From Dasania sp. GY-MA-18 (GTDB lineage: Bacteria > Pseudomonadota > Gammaproteobacteria > Pseudomonadales > Dasaniaceae), in the NCBI RefSeq assembly GCF_024734385.1, contig NZ_JANHAP010000006.1, positions 62,001-126,000 of the forward strand: a DNA stretch of 64,000 nucleotides. Reading direction: 5' to 3'. The stretch's first letter is position 1. Every line of letters starts with the position of its first letter. Below the pieces are notes generated by a model, which made no database searches, was not told the DNA's origin, and saw only the letters and a program-made list of their open reading frames with translations. A program made the position numbers and the translations under genes. Of this stretch, positions 1-8,183 are shown piece by piece.

Positions 1-1022
1 CTATTTTTGGTCAAATAGAATATGATTTGACGGATTCATTATTGCTTACAGCAGGTTTACGTTGGACTGATGATGAAAAAGAATTTGATATTACTAGTCA
101 ATGTTTAGAAACAACTTTGCAGGCTGCCAAGGATGTCTTTGGTCCTAACTCTGTTGGCCCTGGTACGGGCGTAGACTGTGCATATCTTGAAAGCTTCGGA
201 GCTGATGTGGTTTTAACCTTGCCGGGTGAGCAAAACTTTGAGCGCCACGATGAAGATTATTCAGGAAAGTTACAATTAGATTACCGCATGGTTGATGATG
301 TTCTTCTATATGCTGGTGTTAGTAGAGGCATGAAAGGCGGCGGTTTTACTGCTCCTTTGGATGGCTTGTTGGCTGAGCCAGCTATGAGCTACGAACCAGA
401 AATATTAACTAGCTATGAAATTGGTATTAAGTCTGAGTGGTGGGATGGCAAGGTACGGCTGAATGCTAGTGCTTTCCAATATGATTATGAAGACTATCAA
501 GGATTTGTTTTTGTTGGCCTAACATCTGTAGTGGTAAACAATGATGCTACTGTAACCGGTGGTGAAATTGAGTTGTATGTTTCTCCTTCTGAGGGATGGG
601 ATATATCACTGGGTGTGGCAATCCTCGATGCCGAAGTTGAAGACGTCACATTCCGTGACGGTGTTACTGTAGAGGACCAAGACAAAACTACATCACCAGA
701 TTTAACGGCCAACTTGCTAATTAGAAAGGGCTGGGATTTAAGTGATGGCGCTGAGTTTGCCGTGCAGGTTGATGGTCAATATATCGATGAGCAGCAGTTA
801 GGTACAGAAAATAGTGATTTGGCGATGACTAGCTCTTACTCCATTTGGAACGCTAGAGTGAGTTACACCACTGAAAACTGGGACGTAGCTGCATTTGTTA
901 AAAATGCGGGTGATAAAGAGTACCGTACCTACGCTTTCGATCTAGAAACGGACTTTGGTTACTCACTAGAAGTTTACGGCCCACCACGCTGGGCAGGCAT
1001 ACAAGCCCAATATCGTTTCTAG
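1..1022 (+). CDS. TonB-dependent receptor, C-terminal part (cut by window edge)
   Basis: The reading frame is open to the first base, so the gene starts upstream and only about the last 340 residues are here. The protein shows alternating aromatic/polar beta-strand pattern of an outer-membrane barrel, with typical receptor phrases such as LLLTAGLRWTDDEKEF near the visible start, YAGVSRGMKGGGF and SYEIGIKSEW, and it ends in YRF, the C-terminal aromatic expected for BAM-dependent insertion. Such receptors import siderophores, vitamins or other large ligands using TonB energy; the ligand cannot be read. A strong terminator follows about 60 bases after the stop, so the gene ends its transcription unit. 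Confidence 0.93.
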   Translation, partial: IFGQIEYDLTDSLLLTAGLRWTDDEKEFDITSQCLETTLQAAKDVFGPNSVGPGTGVDCAYLESFGADVVLTLPGEQNFERHDEDYSGKLQLDYRMVDDVLLYAGVSRGMKGGGFTAPLDGLLAEPAMSYEPEILTSYEIGIKSEWWDGKVRLNASAFQYDYEDYQGFVFVGLTSVVVNNDATVTGGEIELYVSPSEGWDISLGVAILDAEVEDVTFRDGVTVEDQDKTTSPDLTANLLIRKGWDLSDGAEFAVQVDGQYIDEQQLGTENSDLAMTSSYSIWNARVSYTTENWDVAAFVKNAGDKEYRTYAFDLETDFGYSLEVYGPPRWAGIQAQYRF

Positions 1023-1081
1023 AGAGTACTGTTCTAGTTTAAATAGTTAGGCTTATCCCCCTAGGTCTGTATGACTAGTTT

Positions 1082-1108
1082 AGCTGCACCTTTGGGTGCA
1101 GCTTTTTT
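1082..1108 (+). terminator. Rho-independent terminator after the TonB receptor
   Basis: A perfect 9-bp stem AGCTGCACC / GGTGCAGCT with a 4-base loop is followed by a T run. It overlaps the upstream extension of the next reading frame, which argues that the next gene starts further down at 1132. Confidence 0.9.
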
Positions 1109-1131
1109 ACCCCGTATTTTTTGGAGTGCAT

Positions 1132-2211
1132 ATGTGTGCTAAAAGCAATGTAGTGGTCGCTGCTAGCGAGAGTAATGCTGAGCAGCGATCTGTTTTAAGA
1201 GCGGCCTTTTTAGCAGAAACTCGTTACTGCGATTGGCGGCTAGTAGCGCTAAGCGCCGATGCCTCTTTTCGTCGATATTTTCGCCTTAGCCATAATGGCC
1301 AGTCGGTGCTGCTGATGGATTCTCCGCCCGACAGCGAAGATATGGATAGTTATATCAAGGTGGCTCAATACCTGTTAAGTGCCGGTTTACGAGCCCCTAA
1401 AATTTATGCCTTAGATCAAATCAATGGCTTTGCCATTATCGAAGATTTCGGCAATCAAACGTATACCCAGTTATTAGATGCTGGTGAACAGGCAGAGCCA
1501 TTATATCAATTGGCTATAGATGCCTTGGCGCGTTTACATCAGCGCTTGGACATTAAGCAAATTGATATCCCACGCTATGACCAGGGTTATTATCAGGATG
1601 AGGCGTCTTTATTTATTGATTGGTATTGGCCCGCCAGAACCGGCGGTCAAATTTCCGATAATTTACGCCGTGAATATATGGCTATCTGGGATCAACTTCT
1701 GGCCCAGGTTGCTACTGATAATGAATGCATGATTTTACGCGATTATCACGTTGATAATTTGATGGTGATAGCCGGTGAAAGCGGCTTGAATAGTTGCGGC
1801 TTATTAGATTTTCAGGATGCACTAATAGGTTCGCGGGCTTATGACATGGTGTCTTTATTTGAGGATGCCAGGCGTGATGTGGACCAAGCTATGGCGCAGC
1901 GTTTAATAGAAGGCTATCTCAAAGATTTTGGCCCGCAACAGGCAGCCGATTTTCATTATGACTACAACGTATTAGGTGCTCACCGCCATATTAAGATTGT
2001 GGGTATTTTTGTGCGTCTTTGTGTTCGTGATGGCAAATCACATTACTTAGATTATTTACCCAGAGTGCAACGTTTATTGGAGCATTCCTTATTAAAGCCA
2101 GAGATGAAACCGTTAGCGGAATGGCTAGATAGAAACCACCCTGGTTTTGTTTCTGCACCACTGCAGTTTGATGCCCGTATACTCAAAGGCATGCTCTGCG
2201 AAACATTATAA
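1132..2211 (+). CDS. amgK: AmgK-like sugar kinase (aminoglycoside phosphotransferase fold)
   Basis: 359 aa if started at the ATG preceded by GGAG; the longer frame to 1096 would begin inside the terminator. The fold is that of COG3178 kinases: N-terminal ADASFRRYF, glycine-poor ATP loop region, catalytic LRDYHVDNLM around residue 200 and the metal-binding LLDFQDA about 25 residues later, plus the C-terminal GAHRHIKIVGIF. In Pseudomonas and relatives AmgK phosphorylates MurNAc/GlcNAc at C1 during cell-wall recycling and is paired with the uridylyltransferase MurU. Here the partner two genes downstream is a GlmU-type domain instead. The next gene begins 41 bases downstream, consistent with an operon. 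The family call is good; the exact substrate is inferred. Confidence 0.75.
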   Translation: MCAKSNVVVAASESNAEQRSVLRAAFLAETRYCDWRLVALSADASFRRYFRLSHNGQSVLLMDSPPDSEDMDSYIKVAQYLLSAGLRAPKIYALDQINGFAIIEDFGNQTYTQLLDAGEQAEPLYQLAIDALARLHQRLDIKQIDIPRYDQGYYQDEASLFIDWYWPARTGGQISDNLRREYMAIWDQLLAQVATDNECMILRDYHVDNLMVIAGESGLNSCGLLDFQDALIGSRAYDMVSLFEDARRDVDQAMAQRLIEGYLKDFGPQQAADFHYDYNVLGAHRHIKIVGIFVRLCVRDGKSHYLDYLPRVQRLLEHSLLKPEMKPLAEWLDRNHPGFVSAPLQFDARILKGMLCETL

Positions 2212-2252
2212 ATTCATTAAAAGTTAAAGATGTACTGATAGGAAGTAGCGCC

Positions 2253-3770
2253 ATGAACAACAGTGAAAAAAGAAACGGTTTAATCGAATGTGCTGGCAAG
2301 ATTTTTTATAACAATGCCTTGCATGATTCAGTATCAGATGTGCGTATCCCGGTGATTAACCCTGCCACCGAAGAGCAGGTGTCGGAAATTGTTAGCCCCA
2401 CTGAACAAGAAATTGATCATGTTTTAAAAATTGCCAATACTGCACAAAAAAAATGGGCCAATACCGATGCGAAAACCCGCGCCGCGTATTTACATAAAAT
2501 TGCCGACTCCATAGAGCATGCTAATCACCAGCCAGTAGCTGAGGCTATGAGCTTAGAAATGGGCAAGCCCTATCCCGAGGCGTTGGGTGAAATTGCCAAC
2601 GTGGGCCCCATATTTCGCTATATGGCAGAAATGGCTCGTGACGATGGTGGCCATATAGCTGGTACTACCCAGATAGGCTCTTTTCAATACTGCCGCTACG
2701 AACCTTTAGGGGTGAGTGTGCATATTATGCCGTTTAATTTCCCCATTTTATTATTCGCCTGGACTGCAGCGGCTTCCTTGGCTTGCGGTAATGCGTTTGT
2801 GATGAAGCCTGCCGAGGCTACATCTATTAGCTCGTTGATGTTTATGGATCACTTTAAAGTATTGCCAGAGGGTTTGGCAGCCTGCTTAACCGGCAACGCC
2901 AGTGTGGGTAGCCACTTAGTAGCTTCTGACTTAACCCACGCCGTTGCCTTTACCGGTAGTGTTGCTGTTGGTCGCAAGGTCAATATCGCCTGTGCCGAAG
3001 CAATGAAACCCGCAGTGATAGAGGCTGGCGGTAACGATGCCATGATTATTGCCGAATCTGCCGATATAGAAATTGCAGCTGCGGGCAGTATTTGTGCAGC
3101 ATTTCATTTAAGTGGTCAGGTCTGTACCTCTGCGGAACGTTTTTTTGTGGTGGACGCCATACATGATGAATTTGTAGAGGCCTTTGCCAAACGTGCCAAA
3201 GCGCTGCGTATAGGCCACGGTTTAAGTAAGGCCGAGATAGGCCCAGTAGTTAATGTTGCAGCCAGAGATAGAATTAAAAATCTGGTAGATAAAACCGTAG
3301 CCCAAGGTGCAACTGTTGTATGCGGCGGTAAAATCCCGGATGGATTTGATAAGGGCGCTTACTACGAACCCACTATTTTGACCGATGTGACACCGGATAT
3401 GGAGATTATGAACTCGGAAGTATTTGGCCCGGTAGCGGCAATTTGTCGAGTAAAAGATGTGGACGAGGCTATAGCTAAAGCCAACGACTCACAGTTTGGT
3501 TTAGGTGCCTGTATTTTTACTAATGATTTTAAAGAGGCCACTAAAGCCACCGAACAATTACAAACCGGCATGGTGTGGGTGAATAACCCCATGATAGATA
3601 ACGATGCCTTGCCTTTTGGTGGTGCCAAAATGTCGGGCTTGGGCCGCGAGTTGGGCCGTGAAGGCTTGAACGCTTTCCGCCAGAGCAAAATGGTAATACA
3701 GGATGCCGACCCCATTATGCACGACTGGTGGTATCCCTATCCGGATTCAGCTTTTCACCCCGATGCCTAG
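2253..3770 (+). CDS. NAD(P)-dependent aldehyde dehydrogenase
   Basis: 505 aa, full length for the ALDH superfamily. It has the cofactor-binding segment MPFNFPILLFAW, the loop FTGSVAVGRK, the general-base glutamate in IEAGGNDA (the usual ELGGKSP is replaced) and the catalytic cysteine in GQVCTSAERF, followed by EVFGPV and LPFGGAKMSGLGRE. It should oxidise an aldehyde to a carboxylate in the cytoplasm. The GGND variant is unlike the two other aldehyde dehydrogenases of this window. Sitting in one run with a lysine-6-dehydrogenase-like enzyme, it could oxidise an aminoadipate-semialdehyde-like product, but this is inference. Confidence 0.88.
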   Translation: MNNSEKRNGLIECAGKIFYNNALHDSVSDVRIPVINPATEEQVSEIVSPTEQEIDHVLKIANTAQKKWANTDAKTRAAYLHKIADSIEHANHQPVAEAMSLEMGKPYPEALGEIANVGPIFRYMAEMARDDGGHIAGTTQIGSFQYCRYEPLGVSVHIMPFNFPILLFAWTAAASLACGNAFVMKPAEATSISSLMFMDHFKVLPEGLAACLTGNASVGSHLVASDLTHAVAFTGSVAVGRKVNIACAEAMKPAVIEAGGNDAMIIAESADIEIAAAGSICAAFHLSGQVCTSAERFFVVDAIHDEFVEAFAKRAKALRIGHGLSKAEIGPVVNVAARDRIKNLVDKTVAQGATVVCGGKIPDGFDKGAYYEPTILTDVTPDMEIMNSEVFGPVAAICRVKDVDEAIAKANDSQFGLGACIFTNDFKEATKATEQLQTGMVWVNNPMIDNDALPFGGAKMSGLGRELGREGLNAFRQSKMVIQDADPIMHDWWYPYPDSAFHPDA

Positions 3771-3835
3771 CTAGGTGCTGGTTATCAGCAAAAGCCGAAT
3801 ACGAATCATTAATAAGAATTGAAAGAAGAATTGTT

Positions 3836-4570
3836 ATGAGTCAGCAACAAGCAGAAGTCGCCGTAGTGGTGTTAGGCGCGGGTAAGGGCACGCGCATGCA
3901 GTCGGATTTACCCAAGGTGTTACAGCCTTTAAAAGGCCGGCCTTTAATTAGCCATTTATTAACAGCGGTAGATGGTATTAACCCCGATAAGTGCGTAGTG
4001 GTTATAGGCCCCGATATGGATAACGTAAAAGCCTGTGTGGCGCCGCGGTTAACGGCTATACAACATCAGCAGTCGGGCACAGGTGATGCGGTAAAAGCGG
4101 CCAGAGCTATGCTGGAAGATTTTCACGGTGATGTCTTAGTGGTTTATGGCGATACCCCTTTAATTACCACTGCTACTTTGCAACGTTTATTAGACGAGCG
4201 TCATCGTGCTGCCAACCCAGCGGTAGTGGTATTAGGTTTTCGTCCCGATGACCCTTTGCAATATGGCCGCTTAAAAGAGGGGGCCGATGGTGAGCTGGAA
4301 GCTATTGTTGAATTTGTTGATTGTGACGAGCAGTTAAAAGCTTCCAACCTATGTAACTCCGGGGTCATGGCTTTTGACGGCCAATATCTTTTTGAGTTGT
4401 TAGATGCGATCACTAATGATAATTCTAAAGGTGAGTATTACTTAACCGATGTTGTTGCCATTGCGAAAAGCAAAGGCCTTAGCTGTGCCTTTGTGGAAGG
4501 CGATCCACAGGAAGTATTAGGCATTAATACCAAAGCAGAGTTGGCAGAAGTAGAAAGCTTATTGGCTTAA
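3836..4570 (+). CDS. Stand-alone GlmU-type sugar-1-phosphate nucleotidyltransferase
   Basis: 244 aa from the ATG at 3836, which has a GAAAGAAG ribosome site; the frame is open further upstream but overlaps the previous gene. The sequence follows the pyrophosphorylase half of GlmU: VLGAGKGTRMQSDLPKVLQP (nucleotide loop), QSGTGDA, VVYGDTPLI, QYGRL, CNSGVM and KGEYYLTDVV. The left-handed beta-helix acetyltransferase half of true GlmU is absent, so this is not the housekeeping enzyme. With the AmgK-like kinase upstream it could make a UDP-activated amino sugar from a salvaged sugar. It differs from MurU, which has an RmlA-like start. Confidence 0.8.
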   Translation: MSQQQAEVAVVVLGAGKGTRMQSDLPKVLQPLKGRPLISHLLTAVDGINPDKCVVVIGPDMDNVKACVAPRLTAIQHQQSGTGDAVKAARAMLEDFHGDVLVVYGDTPLITTATLQRLLDERHRAANPAVVVLGFRPDDPLQYGRLKEGADGELEAIVEFVDCDEQLKASNLCNSGVMAFDGQYLFELLDAITNDNSKGEYYLTDVVAIAKSKGLSCAFVEGDPQEVLGINTKAELAEVESLLA

Positions 4571-4611
4571 TGCTTGCTGGGCTCATTGAATAATAAAGAA
4601 TAGGTGCCCCC

Positions 4612-5838
4612 ATGAATACCTTAGAAAATAGCGGCGATATATCGGTACAAAAAAATGGTTTGTTAAAAGACTCGCTGCCGGATGACTGGCCCGCCACCTT
4701 AGGTGCTGCGGCTGCAGCCTATGGCATAGGCATGTTGTCTTTATTGGTGTTGCCTTTTTTAATCGGTGCGACCATGAGTTCTTTGGGATTGACTGGTAGC
4801 CAAGCCGGTTGGCTGGGTAGTGCAGAATTAGTTTGTGTCACTATAGGCTCGTTTGCGGTAGCTCCCTGGATAGGTCGTTTGCCGCGGCGTACTTTGGCCA
4901 TGAGTGGCGCGGCTTTGGCCATAGCCGCTAATGTGGTGAGCATGACCAGCTTGTCTTACGAATTGCTAATGTTGTGTCGCGCCATTGCCGGTCTGGGTTG
5001 TGGCTTGGCACTGGCGGCGGGCAACGCTACGGTAGCCAGCTCTAAAAATCCCGAAAAAATGGCAGCGCATATGTCCATCTTTTTTGTGGTGATCATGGTG
5101 GCCCTAATGATGATTTTTGCGCGGGTAGGCGATATGTATGGCTACCAGGGTAGCTATGGTGCATTGGCGGCAACCATAGCCGTGGTTAGTATTTTATTAT
5201 TAGGTTTGCCGCAACACCCTAACGCCAGCGTACAATCCGAAGCCGTTGCCAGCGCTAATAATAAACAGCTGTTTTCCTTGGCGGGCATAGTGATGATGCT
5301 GGCGATGTTTTGCTTTCAAATGCGCGACACCATGTCCTGGGCTTTTGTAGAGCGCATAGGGGCGGGAGTGGGCTATACATCAGCAGAGGTGGGTAATTTA
5401 CTGTCGCTGCAGGCGGTGTTGGGTTTATTGGGGCCGGTTATGGCCACATTAATGGGCTCACGTTTTGGCCTAAAAATCCCAGTGATTATTGGTGTAATGG
5501 GCTCAGGCTTAGTCACGGTAATGGTATTGCTATCCACCGATTCTGTGGCCTTGTATACCGCAACCGTCTCGTTGATTTCTATTAGTTATTTTTATTCTTT
5601 AGCCTACTTAACTTCTTTGGCTGCCGAGCTGGATAAAGATGGCCGCATAGTGGCGGCATCGGGTGGTTTACTGATTGCTGGCTCAGCAGTGGCACCGGTT
5701 ATTTCCGGTTATATTTTAGACGCCGGTGGCTATATGTTAATGGGTTGGGTGGCTGCCGGTGTGGTGGGCCTTACTTTGTTATGTGCCTTAATTGCATTGG
5801 GGACTTTGAATAGCAGTGCTTTAAAGAAGACGGTTTAA
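4612..5838 (+). CDS. Major facilitator superfamily transporter
   Basis: 408 aa with about twelve hydrophobic segments and no signal peptide, typical of MFS_1 permeases. The loop after helix 2 carries a GRLPRRTLAMSG-like form of the MFS motif A. The C-terminal half repeats the pattern after a hydrophilic stretch around residues 200-220. It lies 41 bases after the nucleotidyltransferase and 72 bases before the dehydrogenase, so it probably belongs to the same transcription unit and moves a substrate or product of that pathway. The substrate cannot be deduced. Confidence 0.85.
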   Translation: MNTLENSGDISVQKNGLLKDSLPDDWPATLGAAAAAYGIGMLSLLVLPFLIGATMSSLGLTGSQAGWLGSAELVCVTIGSFAVAPWIGRLPRRTLAMSGAALAIAANVVSMTSLSYELLMLCRAIAGLGCGLALAAGNATVASSKNPEKMAAHMSIFFVVIMVALMMIFARVGDMYGYQGSYGALAATIAVVSILLLGLPQHPNASVQSEAVASANNKQLFSLAGIVMMLAMFCFQMRDTMSWAFVERIGAGVGYTSAEVGNLLSLQAVLGLLGPVMATLMGSRFGLKIPVIIGVMGSGLVTVMVLLSTDSVALYTATVSLISISYFYSLAYLTSLAAELDKDGRIVAASGGLLIAGSAVAPVISGYILDAGGYMLMGWVAAGVVGLTLLCALIALGTLNSSALKKTV

Positions 5839-5910
5839 GTAGCAATGTAGTGCTGCTACCGGCGCTATGGTTTTTGTTTTTAATTAAAATAATGAGATAA
5901 GAGGTTGTAG

Positions 5911-7110
5911 ATGAATATTGTAATTTTAGGTGGCGCTGGCCTTATGGGTTCCGGCACGGTTAGGGATCTGGTTTCTGAATTGTCTTCAGGGGTAGAGAGC
6001 CTAGTGGTAGCTGATGTTTCGCCGCAGCGTATGGATGAGTTGTTAACGGAGTTAAACGATGATCGTATTAGCTCGGTGATTCTTGATGTCACCAATAAAG
6101 AGGCCACCATGGAGTTGCTGCGCAATGCGGATATCTGTATTAATGCGGTGCCGACTTTTGCTGGTTATCAAATGGATATTTTCCATTATTGTTTAGAGGC
6201 TAAAACCCCTTATGTGGATTACGGTGGCATGGGTGTGTATACGGTTAAGCAAAAGAAAGAGCATGCCGAGTGGGAAAAAGCAGGGGTGACGGCGGTATTA
6301 GGTTTAGGTGCCGACCCCGGTATGTCCAACATGACCTGTAAGGCTGTGGCTGAGCGCTTAGATACTATCGATAAAATCAACTTGTACTGGGCTGCTGAAA
6401 TTGAAGGGCCAGAAAACCCCGTACTGGTGCCGCCTTATAGCGAGTCTACGGTATTGGGCGAATACGCTAACAATAGCCAGCAGTTTTTAGACGGTGCTTT
6501 ACGTGAAGTGGGGCCGCAAACCGGTAATGAAATTATCGATTTGCCTGAGCCCTGGGGTAGAACGGAATTTATTTACTCGCAGCATTCTGAGCCGCTAACC
6601 GTGCCTTTTGCGCATGGCTTTGCCGATAAAGGCATTAAAGAGTTTACCTGGAAGCTATCGCTACCCGCTCGTGAGCACGAAGCCTGGGTGGGTATAGTTA
6701 AGGCCGGCTTTGGTGATTTTGATGATCCTATCAATATCAAAGGTGTAGATATTAAACCGGTGGAATATTTGCAGGCGGTAATACGCCGCAATATAGAGCG
6801 CAATAAAGATAAAATCCCTGAGCAGGAAGGCTACGAAATCCACTTTGCTATAGGCGAGGGTATTAAGGACGGTAAAAAAACGCGGGTTAAGTGCGTAGTC
6901 TCATCTAAGCCGGACCCTTTATACGATGCCTATAACGACGCCGCTACCTCTATGAATGTGTCTATAGGTGCGCAGTTATTATTACGCAATGCTTTAAAGC
7001 CCGGAGTCTGGGGCCCTGAAGAATATTACGATGTTGAGGAGTATTTTAAGGAAGTGAAACGCAGACGTTTTCACGTTGAAATTGAAACGAATATCATCGA
7101 AGAGTTATAA
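5911..7110 (+). CDS. Lysine 6-dehydrogenase / saccharopine dehydrogenase-like oxidoreductase
   Basis: 399 aa. The N-terminus is a Rossmann fold with the nucleotide loop ILGGAGLMGSG and an acidic residue at the end of strand 2 (VVADVS), which favours NAD. Further family signs are INAVPTF, YVDYGGM, GLGADPGMSNM and the C-terminal GVWGPEEYYDVEEYF, which resembles the end of bacterial L-lysine 6-dehydrogenases (GVYPPE...). Such enzymes oxidatively deaminate lysine to aminoadipate semialdehyde. Together with the aldehyde dehydrogenase at 2253 this would form a short lysine or diamine oxidation route; related saccharopine-dehydrogenase-type enzymes also act on carboxyspermidine or homospermidine, so the substrate is open. 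Confidence 0.75.
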   Translation: MNIVILGGAGLMGSGTVRDLVSELSSGVESLVVADVSPQRMDELLTELNDDRISSVILDVTNKEATMELLRNADICINAVPTFAGYQMDIFHYCLEAKTPYVDYGGMGVYTVKQKKEHAEWEKAGVTAVLGLGADPGMSNMTCKAVAERLDTIDKINLYWAAEIEGPENPVLVPPYSESTVLGEYANNSQQFLDGALREVGPQTGNEIIDLPEPWGRTEFIYSQHSEPLTVPFAHGFADKGIKEFTWKLSLPAREHEAWVGIVKAGFGDFDDPINIKGVDIKPVEYLQAVIRRNIERNKDKIPEQEGYEIHFAIGEGIKDGKKTRVKCVVSSKPDPLYDAYNDAATSMNVSIGAQLLLRNALKPGVWGPEEYYDVEEYFKEVKRRRFHVEIETNIIEEL

Positions 7111-7134
7111 GCGCTTAGTTGCGTAAGCAGTTTC

Positions 7135-7240
7135 AATCCCACCCAGTCATAGCGGTATTGTAACAATAAGAAAATAAGTAATGCGGGGGGCAATACTTGT
7201 TGAGCTTATTTATACCGTGCCGATTGTGGTGGGATTTTTT
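7135..7240 (+). other. Long structured palindrome (extended hairpin) ending in a T run
   Basis: The gap between the dehydrogenase and the AraC gene folds on itself over about 102 bases. Nested arms seen directly: AATCCCACC (7135-7143) with GGTGGGATT (7228-7236); CAGTC (7144-7148) with GATTG (7222-7226, one wobble); CGGTAT (7153-7158) with ATACCG (7212-7217); AATAAG (7165-7170) with CTTATT (7205-7210); and AAGTAATGC (7176-7184) with GCAATACTT (7190-7198, one mismatch), closing on a G5 loop. Six T residues end the outer arm. It may be an elaborate terminator, a small RNA or a miniature inverted-repeat element. Confidence 0.6.
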
Positions 7241-7341
7241 ATGGTTATATTTTAGCCATTTGCTTTATGCTGCCTTTAGCATAGAATTTGTCGCCCAGTA
7301 GTTTAACTCTCAGGCTTCAAAACTAAGCGGCAAAGGGCGGT

Positions 7342-8115
7342 ATGGCAAAGCACACAGATAATTCAGCGAGCGAGCAAACCCTAGCTATAGTGAGCCGCCA
7401 CCACCAGTATTGGTTACAGGGTGATATCGCTGGCATTATGTCCTTGTATCACCCCGATATACGTTATTTTGATTACCTTAATAACATAGAGATTACCCGC
7501 GACGAGTTAGCCGATTACCTTAGCTTTACCTTGCTTACCCCTAGCCAAGTCACTTTGCAGCATACCGATCGCATTCGCGTGGATGGCGATACAGCATTCA
7601 TTCAATACCAATATTCTATTAAACGTGCCAATAACAAGGCCTATCATTATCGTTCTAGCGAGGCCTTAACGGTGCAGGATGGCAAGATAATTCGCATTAA
7701 TGAATACTCATCCTTAATGCGTTCGCAAGAGGAGTTAAGCAGTACCCAAAAAGGCAAAATAGGCTTGGACGATAGCCGCTTGCAAATACTGCTGCAGGAT
7801 TTAAGTGATTATTTTGAAAAGCACCAACCCTATTTAGATAGCCGGCTAAATTTAGCCCAGGTAGCTCAAGCTACCGGCTATACCCGCAATCAAATCTCCT
7901 ATGCCCTGAATAATGGCCTGCAAAAAAGCTTTTATGAGTATGTGAATTTATCACGCATAGAGCATTTGTTGCTGTTATTACAGCAAGACTCAAATCGTAA
8001 TATTAGCGATGTTGCCTTACAGGTGGGGTTTAATTCCAGCTCCACTTTTTATAAGTTTTTTAAGCAGTTTACTGGTTTAACACCTAAAGCCTATTTAAAA
8101 AACATACAAGCTTGA
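7342..8115 (+). CDS. AraC-family regulator fused to a SnoaL/NTF2-like domain
   Basis: 257 aa. Residues about 10-130 form a SnoaL-like (NTF2 fold) small-molecule pocket: HHQYWLQGDIAGIMSLYHPD at the start and FIQYQYSIK...HYRSSEALTVQDGKI later. Residues about 165-257 are an AraC DNA-binding module with two helix-turn-helix motifs, ending in the signature DVALQVGFNSSSTFYKFFKQ and FTGLTPKAYL. AraC proteins usually carry cupin or other ligand domains; SnoaL is less usual. It probably senses a small ligand and controls the flanking gene run (1132-7110) or the amine oxidase downstream, which is inference from position. Confidence 0.85.
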   Translation: MAKHTDNSASEQTLAIVSRHHQYWLQGDIAGIMSLYHPDIRYFDYLNNIEITRDELADYLSFTLLTPSQVTLQHTDRIRVDGDTAFIQYQYSIKRANNKAYHYRSSEALTVQDGKIIRINEYSSLMRSQEELSSTQKGKIGLDDSRLQILLQDLSDYFEKHQPYLDSRLNLAQVAQATGYTRNQISYALNNGLQKSFYEYVNLSRIEHLLLLLQQDSNRNISDVALQVGFNSSSTFYKFFKQFTGLTPKAYLKNIQA

Positions 8116-8130
8116 GTTAACCCCATAAAA

Positions 8131-8157
8131 AAACCCGGCTGGTGATAAGCCGGGTTT
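8131..8157. terminator. Bidirectional terminator between convergent genes
   Basis: A perfect 10-bp stem AAACCCGGCT / AGCCGGGTTT with a 7-base loop lies between the plus-strand AraC gene and the minus-strand amine oxidase. A runs on one side and T residues on the other fit use in both directions. Confidence 0.88.
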
Positions 8158-8183
8158 GGTGATGGGTTTATAAGGTTAATAGC

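Noticed and set aside
1096-1131. Upstream extension of the AmgK-like gene to 1096
   Set aside because: The extension begins inside a strong terminator; the ATG at 1132 has a GGAG site.
3836-4570. MurU as the partner of the AmgK-like kinase
   Set aside because: The sequence follows the GlmU pyrophosphorylase pattern (GKGTRMQSDLPKVLQP, KGEYYLTD), not the RmlA-like MurU start.
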